Of a stretch of 64,000 bases of DNA, positions 24,940 to 33,552 are shown piece after piece. The notes beneath the pieces are model-generated. The model was given only the letters and a program-made list of their open reading frames with translations. It was not told where the DNA came from and searched no databases. The DNA is from Occallatibacter gabretensis (lineage in GTDB: Bacteria > Acidobacteriota > Terriglobia > Terriglobales > Acidobacteriaceae). How positions within the stretch are numbered: position 1 is the first letter of the stretch; each line of letters begins with the position of its first letter. The position numbers and the translations under genes were made by a program. The DNA lies in assembly GCF_001449115.1 (NCBI RefSeq), contig NZ_LAIJ01000002.1, positions 310,001 through 374,000 on the forward strand, written 5' to 3'.

Positions 24940-25974
24940 ATGACCTCTCAAAACTCACCTTTTTCTAAGCGCTTCTCCCATACAAAGCTTTTCGATAGCC
25001 CCACGCCGATTCAACGATTGAACCGCCTTGAGCGCGAGTTGGAAACCAATGTACGGCTCTATGTAAAGCGAGATGATCTCATGGGTCTCGGTGGAGGTGG
25101 CAATAAGCTGCGGAAGCTCGAATTCCTGTTGGGTGATGCGATTTCGCAAGGCTCTGACACTTTCATCACGGTCGGCGGCTTGCAGTCAAATCACGCACGC
25201 CTCAGTGCGGCGGCCGCAGCGCACATTGGGATGACATGCGAACTCGTTCTGACCGAGGTTGTACCGCGGAGTGATGAAGCCTATCGGCGCAACGGCAATA
25301 TACTCCTTGACGAAATCTTTGGAGCGAAAATTCACCTGCTTTCTGGCACGGAGAACGCCCTGGATTTTGCGACGGATCGGGCCAAAGTTTTGAAGAGTGA
25401 AGGCCGACGACCGTATTTGGTTGGGTCTGGCGGTAGTTCTCCGGTCGGATGTCTTGGCTATGCCAATTGTGCAGTGGAAATTATGGAGCAGGAGCAAGAA
25501 ATTGAAGGCGGCTTTACCCAAATCATCGTTCCCAACGGGAGCTCTGGAACACACGCCGGTCTTGCGGCCGGATTTGTTTCGGTTGGGATGGATCCTGCGA
25601 GGATTAGTTCGTATGCCGTTCTTCATCAGGCTAAGGAAACACAATTGAGTACCTACGAGCTTGCCAGAGCGACGCTAGCTTTCCTTGACTCAACGAAATC
25701 GGTCTACTCAGATGCAATTCACGTGAGTGATGATCAACTCGGTGGCGGTTATGGCATTCCGACTTCGGCAATGTTGGATGCTGTTCGAATAATGGCTCGA
25801 ACACAAGGGCTGCTGCTAGATCCGGTCTATACGGGTAAAGCGTTCGCGGGCGTTCTAGCAGCCGTTCGCAGCAGAGCCTACAAACCAAATGATGCTGTTC
25901 TATTTCTGATGACTGGCGGCCTCCCGGGTCTCTTTGCATATCAACCGGCCTTTGAAGAGGCTTCTTATAAATAA
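24940..25974 (+). CDS. D-cysteine desulfhydrase / ACC deaminase family enzyme
   Basis: The 344-residue protein is a fold-type II PLP enzyme: LYVKRDDLMGLGGGGNKLRKLE carries the Schiff-base lysine, VGGLQSNHARLSAAAAAHIG binds phosphate, and IIVPNGSSGTHAGLAAGF is the conserved glycine loop. D-cysteine desulfhydrase converts D-Cys to pyruvate, H2S and ammonia. The close relative ACC deaminase needs specific active-site tyrosines, which I cannot verify here. H2S production fits beside a periplasmic thiol protein and a redox-type kinase. Confidence 0.75.
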   Translation: MTSQNSPFSKRFSHTKLFDSPTPIQRLNRLERELETNVRLYVKRDDLMGLGGGGNKLRKLEFLLGDAISQGSDTFITVGGLQSNHARLSAAAAAHIGMTCELVLTEVVPRSDEAYRRNGNILLDEIFGAKIHLLSGTENALDFATDRAKVLKSEGRRPYLVGSGGSSPVGCLGYANCAVEIMEQEQEIEGGFTQIIVPNGSSGTHAGLAAGFVSVGMDPARISSYAVLHQAKETQLSTYELARATLAFLDSTKSVYSDAIHVSDDQLGGGYGIPTSAMLDAVRIMARTQGLLLDPVYTGKAFAGVLAAVRSRAYKPNDAVLFLMTGGLPGLFAYQPAFEEASYK

Positions 25975-26007
25975 ATCTGTGAATTTGTAGTTGAAGGAGA
26001 AGTCGGT

Positions 26008-26187
26008 ATGAAAAAACGATCACAAGAGCAACCTACCTCCGACTCGTCGATCGATTCGCCAGAAGAGTCGCGAGCCAGATTGAGGAGTATGCAACAACTG
26101 GTTTGCCATTTGCTCTCTAGGAACCAACAACTGCGAATGGAATTATCCGATTCGAGTAAAGCAAGTGTGAGCGATGGTCATTACTAA
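26008..26187 (+). CDS. Small 59-residue hydrophilic protein
   Basis: A 59-codon frame starts at ATG 26008 behind an excellent ribosome-binding site (GAAGGAGA, 7 nt upstream) and ends at TAA 26185. The product begins MKKRSQEQPTSDSS and has a central helical, coiled-coil-like stretch (RARLRSMQQLVCHLLSRNQQL). It lies 33 nt after the desulfhydrase and is probably co-transcribed. Function unknown. Confidence 0.6.
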   Translation: MKKRSQEQPTSDSSIDSPEESRARLRSMQQLVCHLLSRNQQLRMELSDSSKASVSDGHY

Positions 26188-26302
26188 AAATCTAGCGAAT
26201 GCACGCGCTGGACGCCGTTTCATCTTAGATAGACACGACTTGGTATTGCTCGCATTTATCAAATCTGATTGTGAACCTATTCAAACCTAGAGGAGAAATA
26301 AC

Positions 26303-26986
26303 ATGGAAAGTAAGTATGAAGTTCGTAGCAATAATGCGACCAGCGACGAGAGATTAGCAAGAATCGATCTGAAACTAGAGGCGATCGTGATTCCAGTCTC
26401 GGACGTCGACCGGGCAAAGGAATTCTACGGGCGGCTTGGGTGGAGGCTCGACGCAGACTTCCCATTCGAGAACGGATTTCGGGTGGTCCAATTCACGCCG
26501 CCCGGTTCAGGATGCTCGGTGCAATTTGGCACGAGGATAACATCGGCCACGCCTGGTTCAGCCCAAGGCCTCTACCTGATCGTCTCCAACATCGAAGCCG
26601 CGCGTGACCAACTCGTTGTTCAGAGTGCCAAGGTCAGCGACGTCTTCCATGCGGGAACACCCGGCGCTCAGTTTGAGCCTATTGGCGCGAGTGGGCGCCT
26701 TGACGGGCCTGCATCCGATCACGCCAGCTATAGCTCATTTGTCACGTTTAGTGATCCGGATGGTAACGCGTGGCTATTGCAAGAGGTCACCGCCCGATTG
26801 CCCGGTCGCATTGATCTGGCTAAAACGTCGTTCGCCTCAGTGAACGATCTTGCGACGGCACTTCGCCGTGCGGCGGCCGCTCATGGCCAACACGAGGAGC
26901 GTATTAAACATGCGGATACGGACTGGCCGGCTTGGTACGCCGAGTATATGGTGCGAGAGCAGGCTGGAGGCGAGCTGCCCCAATGA
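26303..26986 (+). CDS. VOC superfamily (glyoxalase/bleomycin-resistance-like) protein
   Basis: The 227-residue protein starts after AGAGGAGA. The VOC fold is seen in LEAIVIPVSDVDRAKEFYGRLGWRL (first beta-alpha module) and YSSFVTFSDPDGNAWLLQEV (last strand with metal-ligand Glu). A C-terminal extension (from residue 170) ends with ADTDWPAWYAEYMVREQAG, a tail often seen in acidobacterial and proteobacterial VOC proteins. The substrate is unknown; glyoxal-type or electrophilic compounds are plausible given the neighbours. Confidence 0.8.
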   Translation: MESKYEVRSNNATSDERLARIDLKLEAIVIPVSDVDRAKEFYGRLGWRLDADFPFENGFRVVQFTPPGSGCSVQFGTRITSATPGSAQGLYLIVSNIEAARDQLVVQSAKVSDVFHAGTPGAQFEPIGASGRLDGPASDHASYSSFVTFSDPDGNAWLLQEVTARLPGRIDLAKTSFASVNDLATALRRAAAAHGQHEERIKHADTDWPAWYAEYMVREQAGGELPQ

Positions 26987-26993
26987 GAAATCG

Positions 26994-27013
26994 GGGGTAT
27001 TGATCGATACCTC
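26994..27013. promoter_or_regulatory. GGTAT-N6-ATACC operator, copy 3
   Basis: GGTATTGATCGATACC (26996-27011) is the same palindrome as at 15779 with one base changed. It lies about 150 nt before the cytochrome P460 start, in the gap after the VOC gene. Confidence 0.65.
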
Positions 27014-27161
27014 CGGTTCACGAAATTACGACAGTGCTTCTGGTGTTATCTCAAGCATTGAGCGCGTTCATAACATTCGGATTTAGAACATCTCACCGCC
27101 TATGCCGACGCCGGATGCAGAACTCTAAGCATGGCGCTGAGCATTTTAAGGAGGTAATTCT

Positions 27162-27683
27162 ATGAAACGAATCGCTCTCTCACTGGTTGCAGCGGCGATC
27201 GTAGCCGGTGTCGCTGCCTCAACGCCTCGCGCATCTGGACACACCGACGAAAAGATCGCTCCGATCGTCGGAATCACAATCCCGGACGGGTACCGGGACT
27301 GGAAATTGATCTCCGTAGCCCACGAGGCGGGCGATCTCAACGATATTCGTTCCATCTTGGGCAACGATGTGGCGATCAAGGCTTATCGGGAAGAAAAGCT
27401 ACCATTTCCGGATGGCACAATTATTGCCCGGCTGGCCTGGAAATACGTCCCATCCGAGGAAAACAACAAAGTCTTTGGTCGGGAACAGTCCTTCGTTGCC
27501 GGGTCTCCCACAAATGTTCAGTTCATGGTCAAGGATTCCAAAAGGTATCCCGCAACAGGAGGCTGGGGATTTGCTCAATTCACAAACGGTAAACCTCTAA
27601 ACGAAGCGGAACCCAAGACCTGTTTTTCTTGCCATAAGCCTGCGAAAGCTCGGGACTTTATCTTCACTCATTACGCACCTTGA
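27162..27683 (+). CDS. Exported cytochrome P460 family protein
   Basis: The 173-residue protein has a Sec signal (MKRIALSLVAAAIVAGVAAS), then the P460 pattern IPDGYRDWKLISVAHE, KAYREEKLPFPDGTIIARLAWK and KDSKRYPATGGWGFAQFTNGK. A C-terminal CFSCH (C154, C157, H158) binds haem c. P460 cytochromes oxidise hydroxylamine or detoxify nitrogen oxides in some bacteria; the role of the acidobacterial forms is not established. A close paralogue with the same length is encoded at 38451-38972. AAGGAGG precedes the start. Confidence 0.85.
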   Translation: MKRIALSLVAAAIVAGVAASTPRASGHTDEKIAPIVGITIPDGYRDWKLISVAHEAGDLNDIRSILGNDVAIKAYREEKLPFPDGTIIARLAWKYVPSEENNKVFGREQSFVAGSPTNVQFMVKDSKRYPATGGWGFAQFTNGKPLNEAEPKTCFSCHKPAKARDFIFTHYAP

Positions 27684-27748
27684 AAAACGAATCTGGCACT
27701 ATTATCTTTGGCCGCTCCACAGGTAACGAGAAGTCGGCTTGTCGTCAT

Positions 27749-28669
27749 TTACCGGTCAACCCAGGGGCCGCCAGCTTGCCAAGAACGGTTCCAGTGCCCT
27801 CCCTCGGCCACACCCCTAACCATGGGCATGATGAACTGCTCGATGACTGTCACAGCAGTCATGAGTGGGATGGCCTCGATGTAAAGACTGTTCTTCTTGT
27901 TGAAGGCGGTCCACTGTCGCTGCTTCGATTCGTCTTCAAAGAACTCAGCCGTGAACGCTGTTGGCGTTCCGGATGGTAACGGCGTTTTGCGCCGCTCAAA
28001 TGTCCGCACGATCGCGTCAGAGAGGATTTGTACTTCGAATGAGAAGAGACGGGCCAAGGTGTACAGGTCGTGAAAGTCTTTCATCCGGGTGTTCGCGATA
28101 CCGAGCTTCACCATCGCCTCGAACTTCTCCGCCACGACGGTCTCCCTAGGATAGGTGAGAAGAACGGCTGCCGGCCCGTCCAAAATCGTCGGGAACGCTG
28201 TCTCTACTGCGGGAGGTGTCACCGCGTCCCCAAATCCGATGTCGAGCTGCATGGGGATTCTGGCTTTCTCCAAGTAGCCCAGGAAACTCACCCGCACTCC
28301 CTCGTAATCCGCCCCCTCCTTGATCTGCCGAGCGGTGATGCTTGACGAGTCGAAAATCAGGCCGTCGTCAATGACAGGTAGACCACAAATCTCTTTGAAG
28401 ATGTCTGCAAAGCGGCGAGGATCGCTGCTCCCGATTGAGAGAAAATCCGCATCCCTAGTTGGTCGATGGGTCTCATCCGTCCAAAGCTCAAAGAGCAGGG
28501 CTCCCTTCAGAATGAAGGTCATTTTGTGCTCCGACTGGCTAACTCGGAACAGCAGACGCTCCAAGGCGTATTTCGTCAGCAGCACGCCAAAGTCTTCGTT
28601 GCGTTCTCTCGCGAGGTTAAGGAGACGCTGCCGGACGGAAGCTGCGACGTTGTTGACAGATTTACTCAT
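27749..28669 (-). CDS. abiEii: AbiEii-type nucleotidyltransferase toxin
   Basis: The 306-residue protein starts MSKSVNNVAASVRQRLLNLARER. FILKGALLFELW with RPTRDADFLSIG carries the nucleotidyltransferase G(G/A)...DxD motif, and ETVVAEKFEAMVKLG with NTRMKDFHDL carries the conserved family lysine and aspartate. AbiEii is the toxin of a type IV toxin-antitoxin system that gives abortive phage infection and stabilises mobile elements. Start 28669 overlaps the abiEi stop (ATGA), which decides it over the upstream frame. Confidence 0.85.
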   Translation of the reverse strand: MSKSVNNVAASVRQRLLNLARERNEDFGVLLTKYALERLLFRVSQSEHKMTFILKGALLFELWTDETHRPTRDADFLSIGSSDPRRFADIFKEICGLPVIDDGLIFDSSSITARQIKEGADYEGVRVSFLGYLEKARIPMQLDIGFGDAVTPPAVETAFPTILDGPAAVLLTYPRETVVAEKFEAMVKLGIANTRMKDFHDLYTLARLFSFEVQILSDAIVRTFERRKTPLPSGTPTAFTAEFFEDESKQRQWTAFNKKNSLYIEAIPLMTAVTVIEQFIMPMVRGVAEGGHWNRSWQAGGPWVDR

Positions 28670-29253
28670 GCCAGCGATTCCATATACGGACGCATCACGT
28701 TCGCAACGCGGCAAACTTTCGCCGCCTCCCAGAGTTCGTCCATCGTAGCTTTCTTCCCTCGGAAGCATTCGCGAAGAGCCTGGAGTGCCAGCTCCGTTCC
28801 GATCGTTGATCGAAACTTGAAACAATCCGCAACAGTCTTCGCAGGAGTGTAAACCTTCACCTCAGTCCCCTCTACCGGATGTCCCACCACGCCGAAGGTC
28901 AGAGCCGCACCTGAAAAGCGGACGACATGCACCGGCGGATACTCCATGCGAGGCGACCATGCTCCCTGCTTGAGCGCAATCCAGACCTCGAACGGATTTT
29001 CAGTGGTGAGTTCATGAAAGCGCAGAGCGGACGAGAGACACACCACAGCTTGAGGCACCTTACGGCACACCTCGACCAGAGTTCGGTTCTCCGAGGGCGG
29101 ATGGTCGGCAGACGAATAAAGTCCGCGCCCGACCCTTTCAAGCTTCCCTTCCCGAACCAGACGACCGAGATAATTGCGTGGGACAGCCAGGCGCTCCAGA
29201 TCGGCAGACCGTATTACGGGCTGCTCGTCGGCAAGTCTTCGAAGCTTCTCCAT
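28666..29253 (-). CDS. abiEi: AbiEi family antitoxin
   Basis: The 195-residue protein has an N-terminal winged helix (MEKLRRLADEQPVIRSADLERLAVPRNYLGRLVREGKLERVGRGLYSS) followed by the AbiEi C-terminal domain (VCLSSALRFHELTTENPFEVWIAL, VKVYTPAKTVADCFKFR). It represses its own promoter and prevents toxicity of AbiEii. AAGG 5 nt before ATG 29253 supports this start; a GTG at 29265 is the alternative. Confidence 0.85.
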   Translation of the reverse strand: MEKLRRLADEQPVIRSADLERLAVPRNYLGRLVREGKLERVGRGLYSSADHPPSENRTLVEVCRKVPQAVVCLSSALRFHELTTENPFEVWIALKQGAWSPRMEYPPVHVVRFSGAALTFGVVGHPVEGTEVKVYTPAKTVADCFKFRSTIGTELALQALRECFRGKKATMDELWEAAKVCRVANVMRPYMESLA

Positions 29254-29263
29254 GTGCGCCTTC

Positions 29264-29284
29264 ACTTTGGTAGTGTACCAAAGT
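29264..29284. promoter_or_regulatory. Perfect palindrome in front of abiEi
   Basis: ACTTTGGTA-GTG-TACCAAAGT has 9-bp arms. A second inverted repeat (AATATAG-N10-CTATATT) follows within the next 30 nt. AbiEi antitoxins bind inverted repeats in their promoters, so these are the expected autoregulatory sites. Confidence 0.6.
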
Positions 29285-29332
29285 CAATATAGTTTTCCTC
29301 TTCTATATTGGTTTTGGTACAAGCTGCTCAGG

Positions 29333-29641
29333 CTATGAAATTACCGGTGCGACCGGATGAACCGGTCGCACGAACGTTGCGGTGAGGAGCGGGAGAGTTG
29401 CAATGTTGTCTGGCTGGGATTGTGCCTGTACCACTAGCTTGATGCGGGTTCCCGTATGGAGCTGCTTGGCGAAGTGGCCCTGTCTGCCGAAGGCAACGAC
29501 GTTGTAGTGAAAGGCCTGGAGGTTGCGGTCGCAGATGATGGAAACTCCGAAGGCGGTGTACTTGCGTCCGGTCTTCGAAGTGCGGCTGGTGGCTGAGTTG
29601 CTGACAGTGCCGAAGAAGGTGATGGTCTGTTGGGTCTGCAT
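29333..29641 (-). CDS. Single-stranded DNA-binding protein-like (OB fold)
   Basis: The 102-residue protein matches SSB-type OB folds: ITFFGTVSNSATSRTSKTGRKYTAFGVSII, then AFHYNVVAFGRQGHFAKQLHTGTRIKLVVQA. It lacks the acidic SSB tail. Small SSBs are common on conjugative elements and protect transferred single strands. AAGGAGAAAC precedes ATG 29641. Confidence 0.7.
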   Translation of the reverse strand: MQTQQTITFFGTVSNSATSRTSKTGRKYTAFGVSIICDRNLQAFHYNVVAFGRQGHFAKQLHTGTRIKLVVQAQSQPDNIATLPLLTATFVRPVHPVAPVIS

Positions 29642-30074
29642 GGTGTTTCTCCTTTTGCCCGGTCAATCGGGACACATCCCAAAGGGCGCGAAGGTGCGCT
29701 GCTCCCAAGTCGCGGAGTAGCCGCGTTGCCAAGAGAAGAAGTTTTTGGAAAGGGACCCGGAGCCTGCGAGGGGGGAGGAGTCCAACACCCGAAGGGCGCG
29801 GTACGCGAGTTCTGAACGAAGAGCCGAAGGGCGCAGCTCCTGCACCGTAGCGGTGGCCGAGTGAACGCGCAAACAGGAGATCGTGCAGACTGTTTAACAT
29901 CAATCTCGGGTGTTACCCACACTAGACCTCTCACGGACGCGAAGTCACAATGAACGCGTTCATGGGAAGTTCAAGCCACATCGTTCCCTCGGCCCCGGGC
30001 AATCGAAGCACAGTTCCCAAAACTCCATCTGCCTCCGAAAAGAATCAGCCGGGACAAATAGGTATGCACAAAAA
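29642..30074. other. Non-coding stretch upstream of the ssb-like gene
   Basis: No convincing gene is seen. The motif GAAGGGCGC or AAAGGGCGC occurs three times (near 29684, 29791 and 29826) in the first 200 nt, and a CCCGGTCAATCGGGA inverted repeat lies just upstream of the ssb start. These may be regulatory. The long frames here have biased Ser/Pro/Arg composition and look like chance readings. Confidence 0.35.
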
Positions 30075-31385
30075 CTAAGCAATAGTAGTCGCGCGTCTCC
30101 GCGTAAGCCCGAATGCCGCTATATAGACGTAGCAGATGAATGGCAGGAAGAATGCGTGATGCAATCCGATCGAACTGTCCGCAATGCGTCCCTGGAGCAG
30201 TGGAATCAACGCCCCGCCAACGATGGCGGCGACCATGATGCTCGAGCCCCTTCCAGTGAGCGGCCCGAGGTCGGCGATGCCAAGAGCGAAGATGCTTGGA
30301 AACATGATCGAGTTGAACATGCCGACCGCGACCATCGAGATCACCGCGACATGTCCAAAGCCGACCATCGAAGTGACTACGAGAATGCCAGCGATGGAGG
30401 CCGCGAGAGCAAGCACTCGTCCCGTAGAGAATCTTCGTAGGATTGCGGAACCGATGAAGCGTCCGACCATCGCTCCGCCCCAATACAGCGAGACATATAA
30501 GCTGGCGGTACGAGCATTAAGATTGCCAATATCTGGAAGCTGAAGGTAGCTGATCAGAAAACTTCCGATCGCAACCTCCGCTCCCACGTAGAGGAGGATT
30601 CCCAGGGCCCCGAGAAAAAGTTGTGAGTGATTCCGAAGTCTGTCTGAGGTGGACGGGTCCGCCTCCCCCGGCCTAAGGTCCTGCGTAAACGTCAACTTTG
30701 GTAGGTTAATCAGGGCCAGCGCCGTTGCGAGGACGGCTAGGGTGATTGCAATCCCCAGATATGGACCATCGACTCTAGATGCCTGTTGTAAGCGTTGCGC
30801 TTGCAGCGCGGTGCCGGTCACTTCAGTCGAGGTAGGCAACATCTGCAATTTGGACAGAATGAGATATCCACCAAATATTGGGGCAAGGAAGGTTCCGAAA
30901 GAGTTGAAAGCCTGCGCCAGATTGAGGCGGCTTGACGCAGTGCCCTGAGGACCGAGGTTTGCAACATAGGGGTTTGCGGCAACCTGAAGAACGGTGATGC
31001 CGGCCGCTAGGACGATCAAAGCCGCCAAAAAGAGATCAAACGACGGAACCCGGGAGGCAGGGATAAAGAGGAACGCGCCAGCCGTCATGATGACGAGACC
31101 AACTACCATCGTCCGCTTGTAGCCGAGCCACTCGATCACCTTCCCTGCCGGAAAAGCGAAGACGAAATAAGAAGAGAAGAACGCGAACTGAACCAACATC
31201 GCTTGCGTGTAATCCAGATCGAAGACTGATTTGAGGTGCGGAATAAGCGTATCGTTCAGTGATGTCAGAAATCCCCACATAAAGAAGAGGGATGTCGCCA
31301 CACTCATCGCTCGAACGTTCGTACCATCAGTTCCGGGAGCGATTGAGCTCAAGCCCGCATTACGTTGCTCAACTAGCTGTGACAT
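30075..31385 (-). CDS. FucP/GluP-type MFS sugar permease
   Basis: The 436-residue protein has 12 membrane helices. FFMWGFLTSLNDTLIPHLK, AFFSSYFVFAFPAGKVIEWLGYK and QVAANPYVANLGP are typical of the FHS family (L-fucose, glucose and galactose:H+ symporters). ATG 31385 starts just before the conserved region with AGGATGG upstream; the longer frame adds a low-quality extension. It lies 37 nt behind the OprB-like porin gene, forming an uptake pair. Confidence 0.85.
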   Translation of the reverse strand: MSQLVEQRNAGLSSIAPGTDGTNVRAMSVATSLFFMWGFLTSLNDTLIPHLKSVFDLDYTQAMLVQFAFFSSYFVFAFPAGKVIEWLGYKRTMVVGLVIMTAGAFLFIPASRVPSFDLFLAALIVLAAGITVLQVAANPYVANLGPQGTASSRLNLAQAFNSFGTFLAPIFGGYLILSKLQMLPTSTEVTGTALQAQRLQQASRVDGPYLGIAITLAVLATALALINLPKLTFTQDLRPGEADPSTSDRLRNHSQLFLGALGILLYVGAEVAIGSFLISYLQLPDIGNLNARTASLYVSLYWGGAMVGRFIGSAILRRFSTGRVLALAASIAGILVVTSMVGFGHVAVISMVAVGMFNSIMFPSIFALGIADLGPLTGRGSSIMVAAIVGGALIPLLQGRIADSSIGLHHAFFLPFICYVYIAAFGLTRRRATTIA

Positions 31386-31422
31386 GTTCCATCCTGATCC
31401 GCCCGCGAGGGCCCCAATCCAT

Positions 31423-32757
31423 TTAGAAAATGATTCGCATCCTGACACCGAGAAGCGCTGTACTGTACTTCTTTGCACTGTTTTCAGGATGGATCGACAC
31501 CTCAAGATCAGGGCCAAGTTCGAGACTTTGAGTCATCCTCACCCGGTAGAAGGACTCAAAGAGGCTTTCGTGATGCAGAGCTGCATGGCTGGGGTCTGTA
31601 AGCGTGAAGGAGGCACCGAACATGTCGCCGCGACGACCGAAGGGTCGAATATTCACGATTCCTACATCAACTACGCGCTTGATATTCGAACCTTTATCAG
31701 TCGCGACACCGACACGTCCGAACGGCACCCAGCCACTCTTTAGCTCATAGTCTGTACCGAAGCCCACCCCGGCGCCGCTACCCATGTGAGCTGTATCTTG
31801 CCTCCACACGAGAACGCGGTAAAGGTGCTCTTGTTTCGTTGGAGAGCCGCTCTTCCAACCGAACTCAACTGCGTTCATGTATTTCTTGTCGGCAAGTGTC
31901 TTCAGGTTCGTTTGCTGTGCGCCCTCCGTATCGACGGTTACGGCATGGATGTAGACATGCTCAGTTGCTTGATATTCGAGTGCGGAGCCTCCCGCGTATG
32001 TCCCATCGGAAGGCACCGTCAAGTTGCCGTCATTCTCCGCATTCAGGAACTGGGTGCGCTCATCGTTGTTATAGAGACTCAGGCTGATGAACTCGTTTGG
32101 ATGAATCTTGCCGATATAGAAAGCGAACTTCTTTCGGAAAAAGTCTTGACGGTAGTACAGAACGTTTAGAGTGATAGGTTCTTGAGGACCGCCTCCGGGC
32201 AGGCAGTTCAGGGTCAAGCCGGACCCGAGTGCATCGCTGAGATTGAACTGCTCGCTTACACCCATATTCGTTCCTGATCGAACAAGCAGACTGAACGAGC
32301 CGGCATTCCCACCGTGATCGTAAGCCTTCCAGCCTCCCGCTAAATCGAAGCGCCCGGTAGCCCAATTATGTCGAACACCCTCTGGCGTCACGGTGGCGTA
32401 CTGATTCAGAACAGTGTATGTTGCCGCGAAACTGAGGCCCTTTGCCTTGCGCAGATCGTTCATTGCGCTATCGGTGGGCTTGAGAACCACATGAAACGGA
32501 TCAGAGTGGAACAGCGGATCTGCAGGCACTTTCGATAGCACAGCCACATCCTGATCGAGTGCTTGGCCCGGAAAGGCACTTGGAGCCTCGGTCGGGTCAT
32601 CGGCCTTTGACTGGACCTGTACATGCGCTGAAGCCTGTGGAGCGCCTGAACCCACTTGCGCTTCTCCATGCGGAACTACTAAGACCCCAGCGAGCACGAG
32701 AAATGCCATGCGCAGACTGCTGATCATGTTAAGAACTCGGATTATCGTGGCATTCAT
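31423..32757 (-). CDS. OprB-like carbohydrate-selective porin
   Basis: The 444-residue protein has a signal peptide ending in HGEAQ and an outer-membrane barrel with alternating aromatic strands (KGLSFAATYTVLNQYATV, GGWKAYDHGGNAGSFSLLVRSG, RVRMTQSLELGPDLEVSIHPE). It ends in a C-terminal phenylalanine, as secreted barrels do. The tail and central motifs resemble OprB. It is encoded between an ECF sigma factor and a sugar permease, all on one strand with gaps of 30-40 nt. Confidence 0.75.
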   Translation of the reverse strand: MNATIIRVLNMISSLRMAFLVLAGVLVVPHGEAQVGSGAPQASAHVQVQSKADDPTEAPSAFPGQALDQDVAVLSKVPADPLFHSDPFHVVLKPTDSAMNDLRKAKGLSFAATYTVLNQYATVTPEGVRHNWATGRFDLAGGWKAYDHGGNAGSFSLLVRSGTNMGVSEQFNLSDALGSGLTLNCLPGGGPQEPITLNVLYYRQDFFRKKFAFYIGKIHPNEFISLSLYNNDERTQFLNAENDGNLTVPSDGTYAGGSALEYQATEHVYIHAVTVDTEGAQQTNLKTLADKKYMNAVEFGWKSGSPTKQEHLYRVLVWRQDTAHMGSGAGVGFGTDYELKSGWVPFGRVGVATDKGSNIKRVVDVGIVNIRPFGRRGDMFGASFTLTDPSHAALHHESLFESFYRVRMTQSLELGPDLEVSIHPENSAKKYSTALLGVRMRIIF

Positions 32758-32786
32758 GTCCTACGTTCCTTCCGAGCGACTGCCAG

Positions 32787-33479
32787 TTACACGAACGCGA
32801 GAATCGGTGCCTTGGTGCCAATCAATTTGGCCGGAAGTTCCCGCGCGCCGCTAAAAGCGCTTGGACGTTGAGCCAGCGGCACCATTCTGACGGTGAGTTC
32901 CTTCCTTGCACGAAGTAGGCGAGACTTCGTAGCGGCGACACTCAAGCCAGCTATGCCTGCAATTTCGCTTACCGAAAAATCCCCTGACTGACGAATCTCT
33001 GTCACACCACGCAAGACGGGCGGGAGCCCTCGAATGGCTCGCTTTAGTCGCAGTGAGAGTTGAGCTTTCGCCACGATGCTCTCAGGACTCGGCGAACCGT
33101 CTGAAAATTGAAAGCATTCTCCGCTCTCACCTCGCGTGAATTCTTGAAGCGACTGGGCGTGGCAAGACTTCCTCTTCCGAAGAAGCATGAGCGCACAATT
33201 CACAGAGATCCGTGTGAACCAAGTCGAAAACTTGGCACGACCATCGAAGCCCTCTAAATGGCGATACCCTTTGAGCATCGCTTCCTGAAGAATGTCCTCA
33301 GTGTCTTCGTGGTTTCTAACGATTCGGTGAATGATCCGTGTCGCCATACCGGAGTGGCGACGGCAAAGTTCTCCGTATGCAGATCCGTCACCGATCTTCG
33401 CCCGAATGACCAGCTTTTCGTCCCGGAGCAAGCTGAGTGAGTCTTGCTGGTCAGCTACGCAAATGAATGCACTTCGCAT
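32787..33479 (-). CDS. ECF-type RNA polymerase sigma factor
   Basis: The 230-residue protein has region 2 (GSAYGELCRRHSGMATRIIHRIVRNHEDTEDILQEAMLKGYRHLEGFDGRAKFSTWFTRISVNCAL) and region 4 (GLPPVLRGVTEIRQSGDFSVSEIAGIAGLSVAATKSRLLRARKEL). AGGAGA supports ATG 33479 over the longer frame. No anti-sigma gene follows; instead there is a porin and a permease. A C-terminal extension of about 35 residues may regulate it. Confidence 0.9.
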   Translation of the reverse strand: MRSAFICVADQQDSLSLLRDEKLVIRAKIGDGSAYGELCRRHSGMATRIIHRIVRNHEDTEDILQEAMLKGYRHLEGFDGRAKFSTWFTRISVNCALMLLRKRKSCHAQSLQEFTRGESGECFQFSDGSPSPESIVAKAQLSLRLKRAIRGLPPVLRGVTEIRQSGDFSVSEIAGIAGLSVAATKSRLLRARKELTVRMVPLAQRPSAFSGARELPAKLIGTKAPILAFV

Positions 33480-33552
33480 AAATGTCTCCTTTTTCAATAC
33501 GATCGGTTCATCTAGCACGTTAGGAACGCCTGGGCATCCACCGCAATCGCCT

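Noticed and set aside
29434-29934. Long minus-strand frames upstream of the ssb-like gene
   Set aside because: They overlap the SSB-like gene in another frame, and their Arg/Ser/Pro composition indicates a chance frame.
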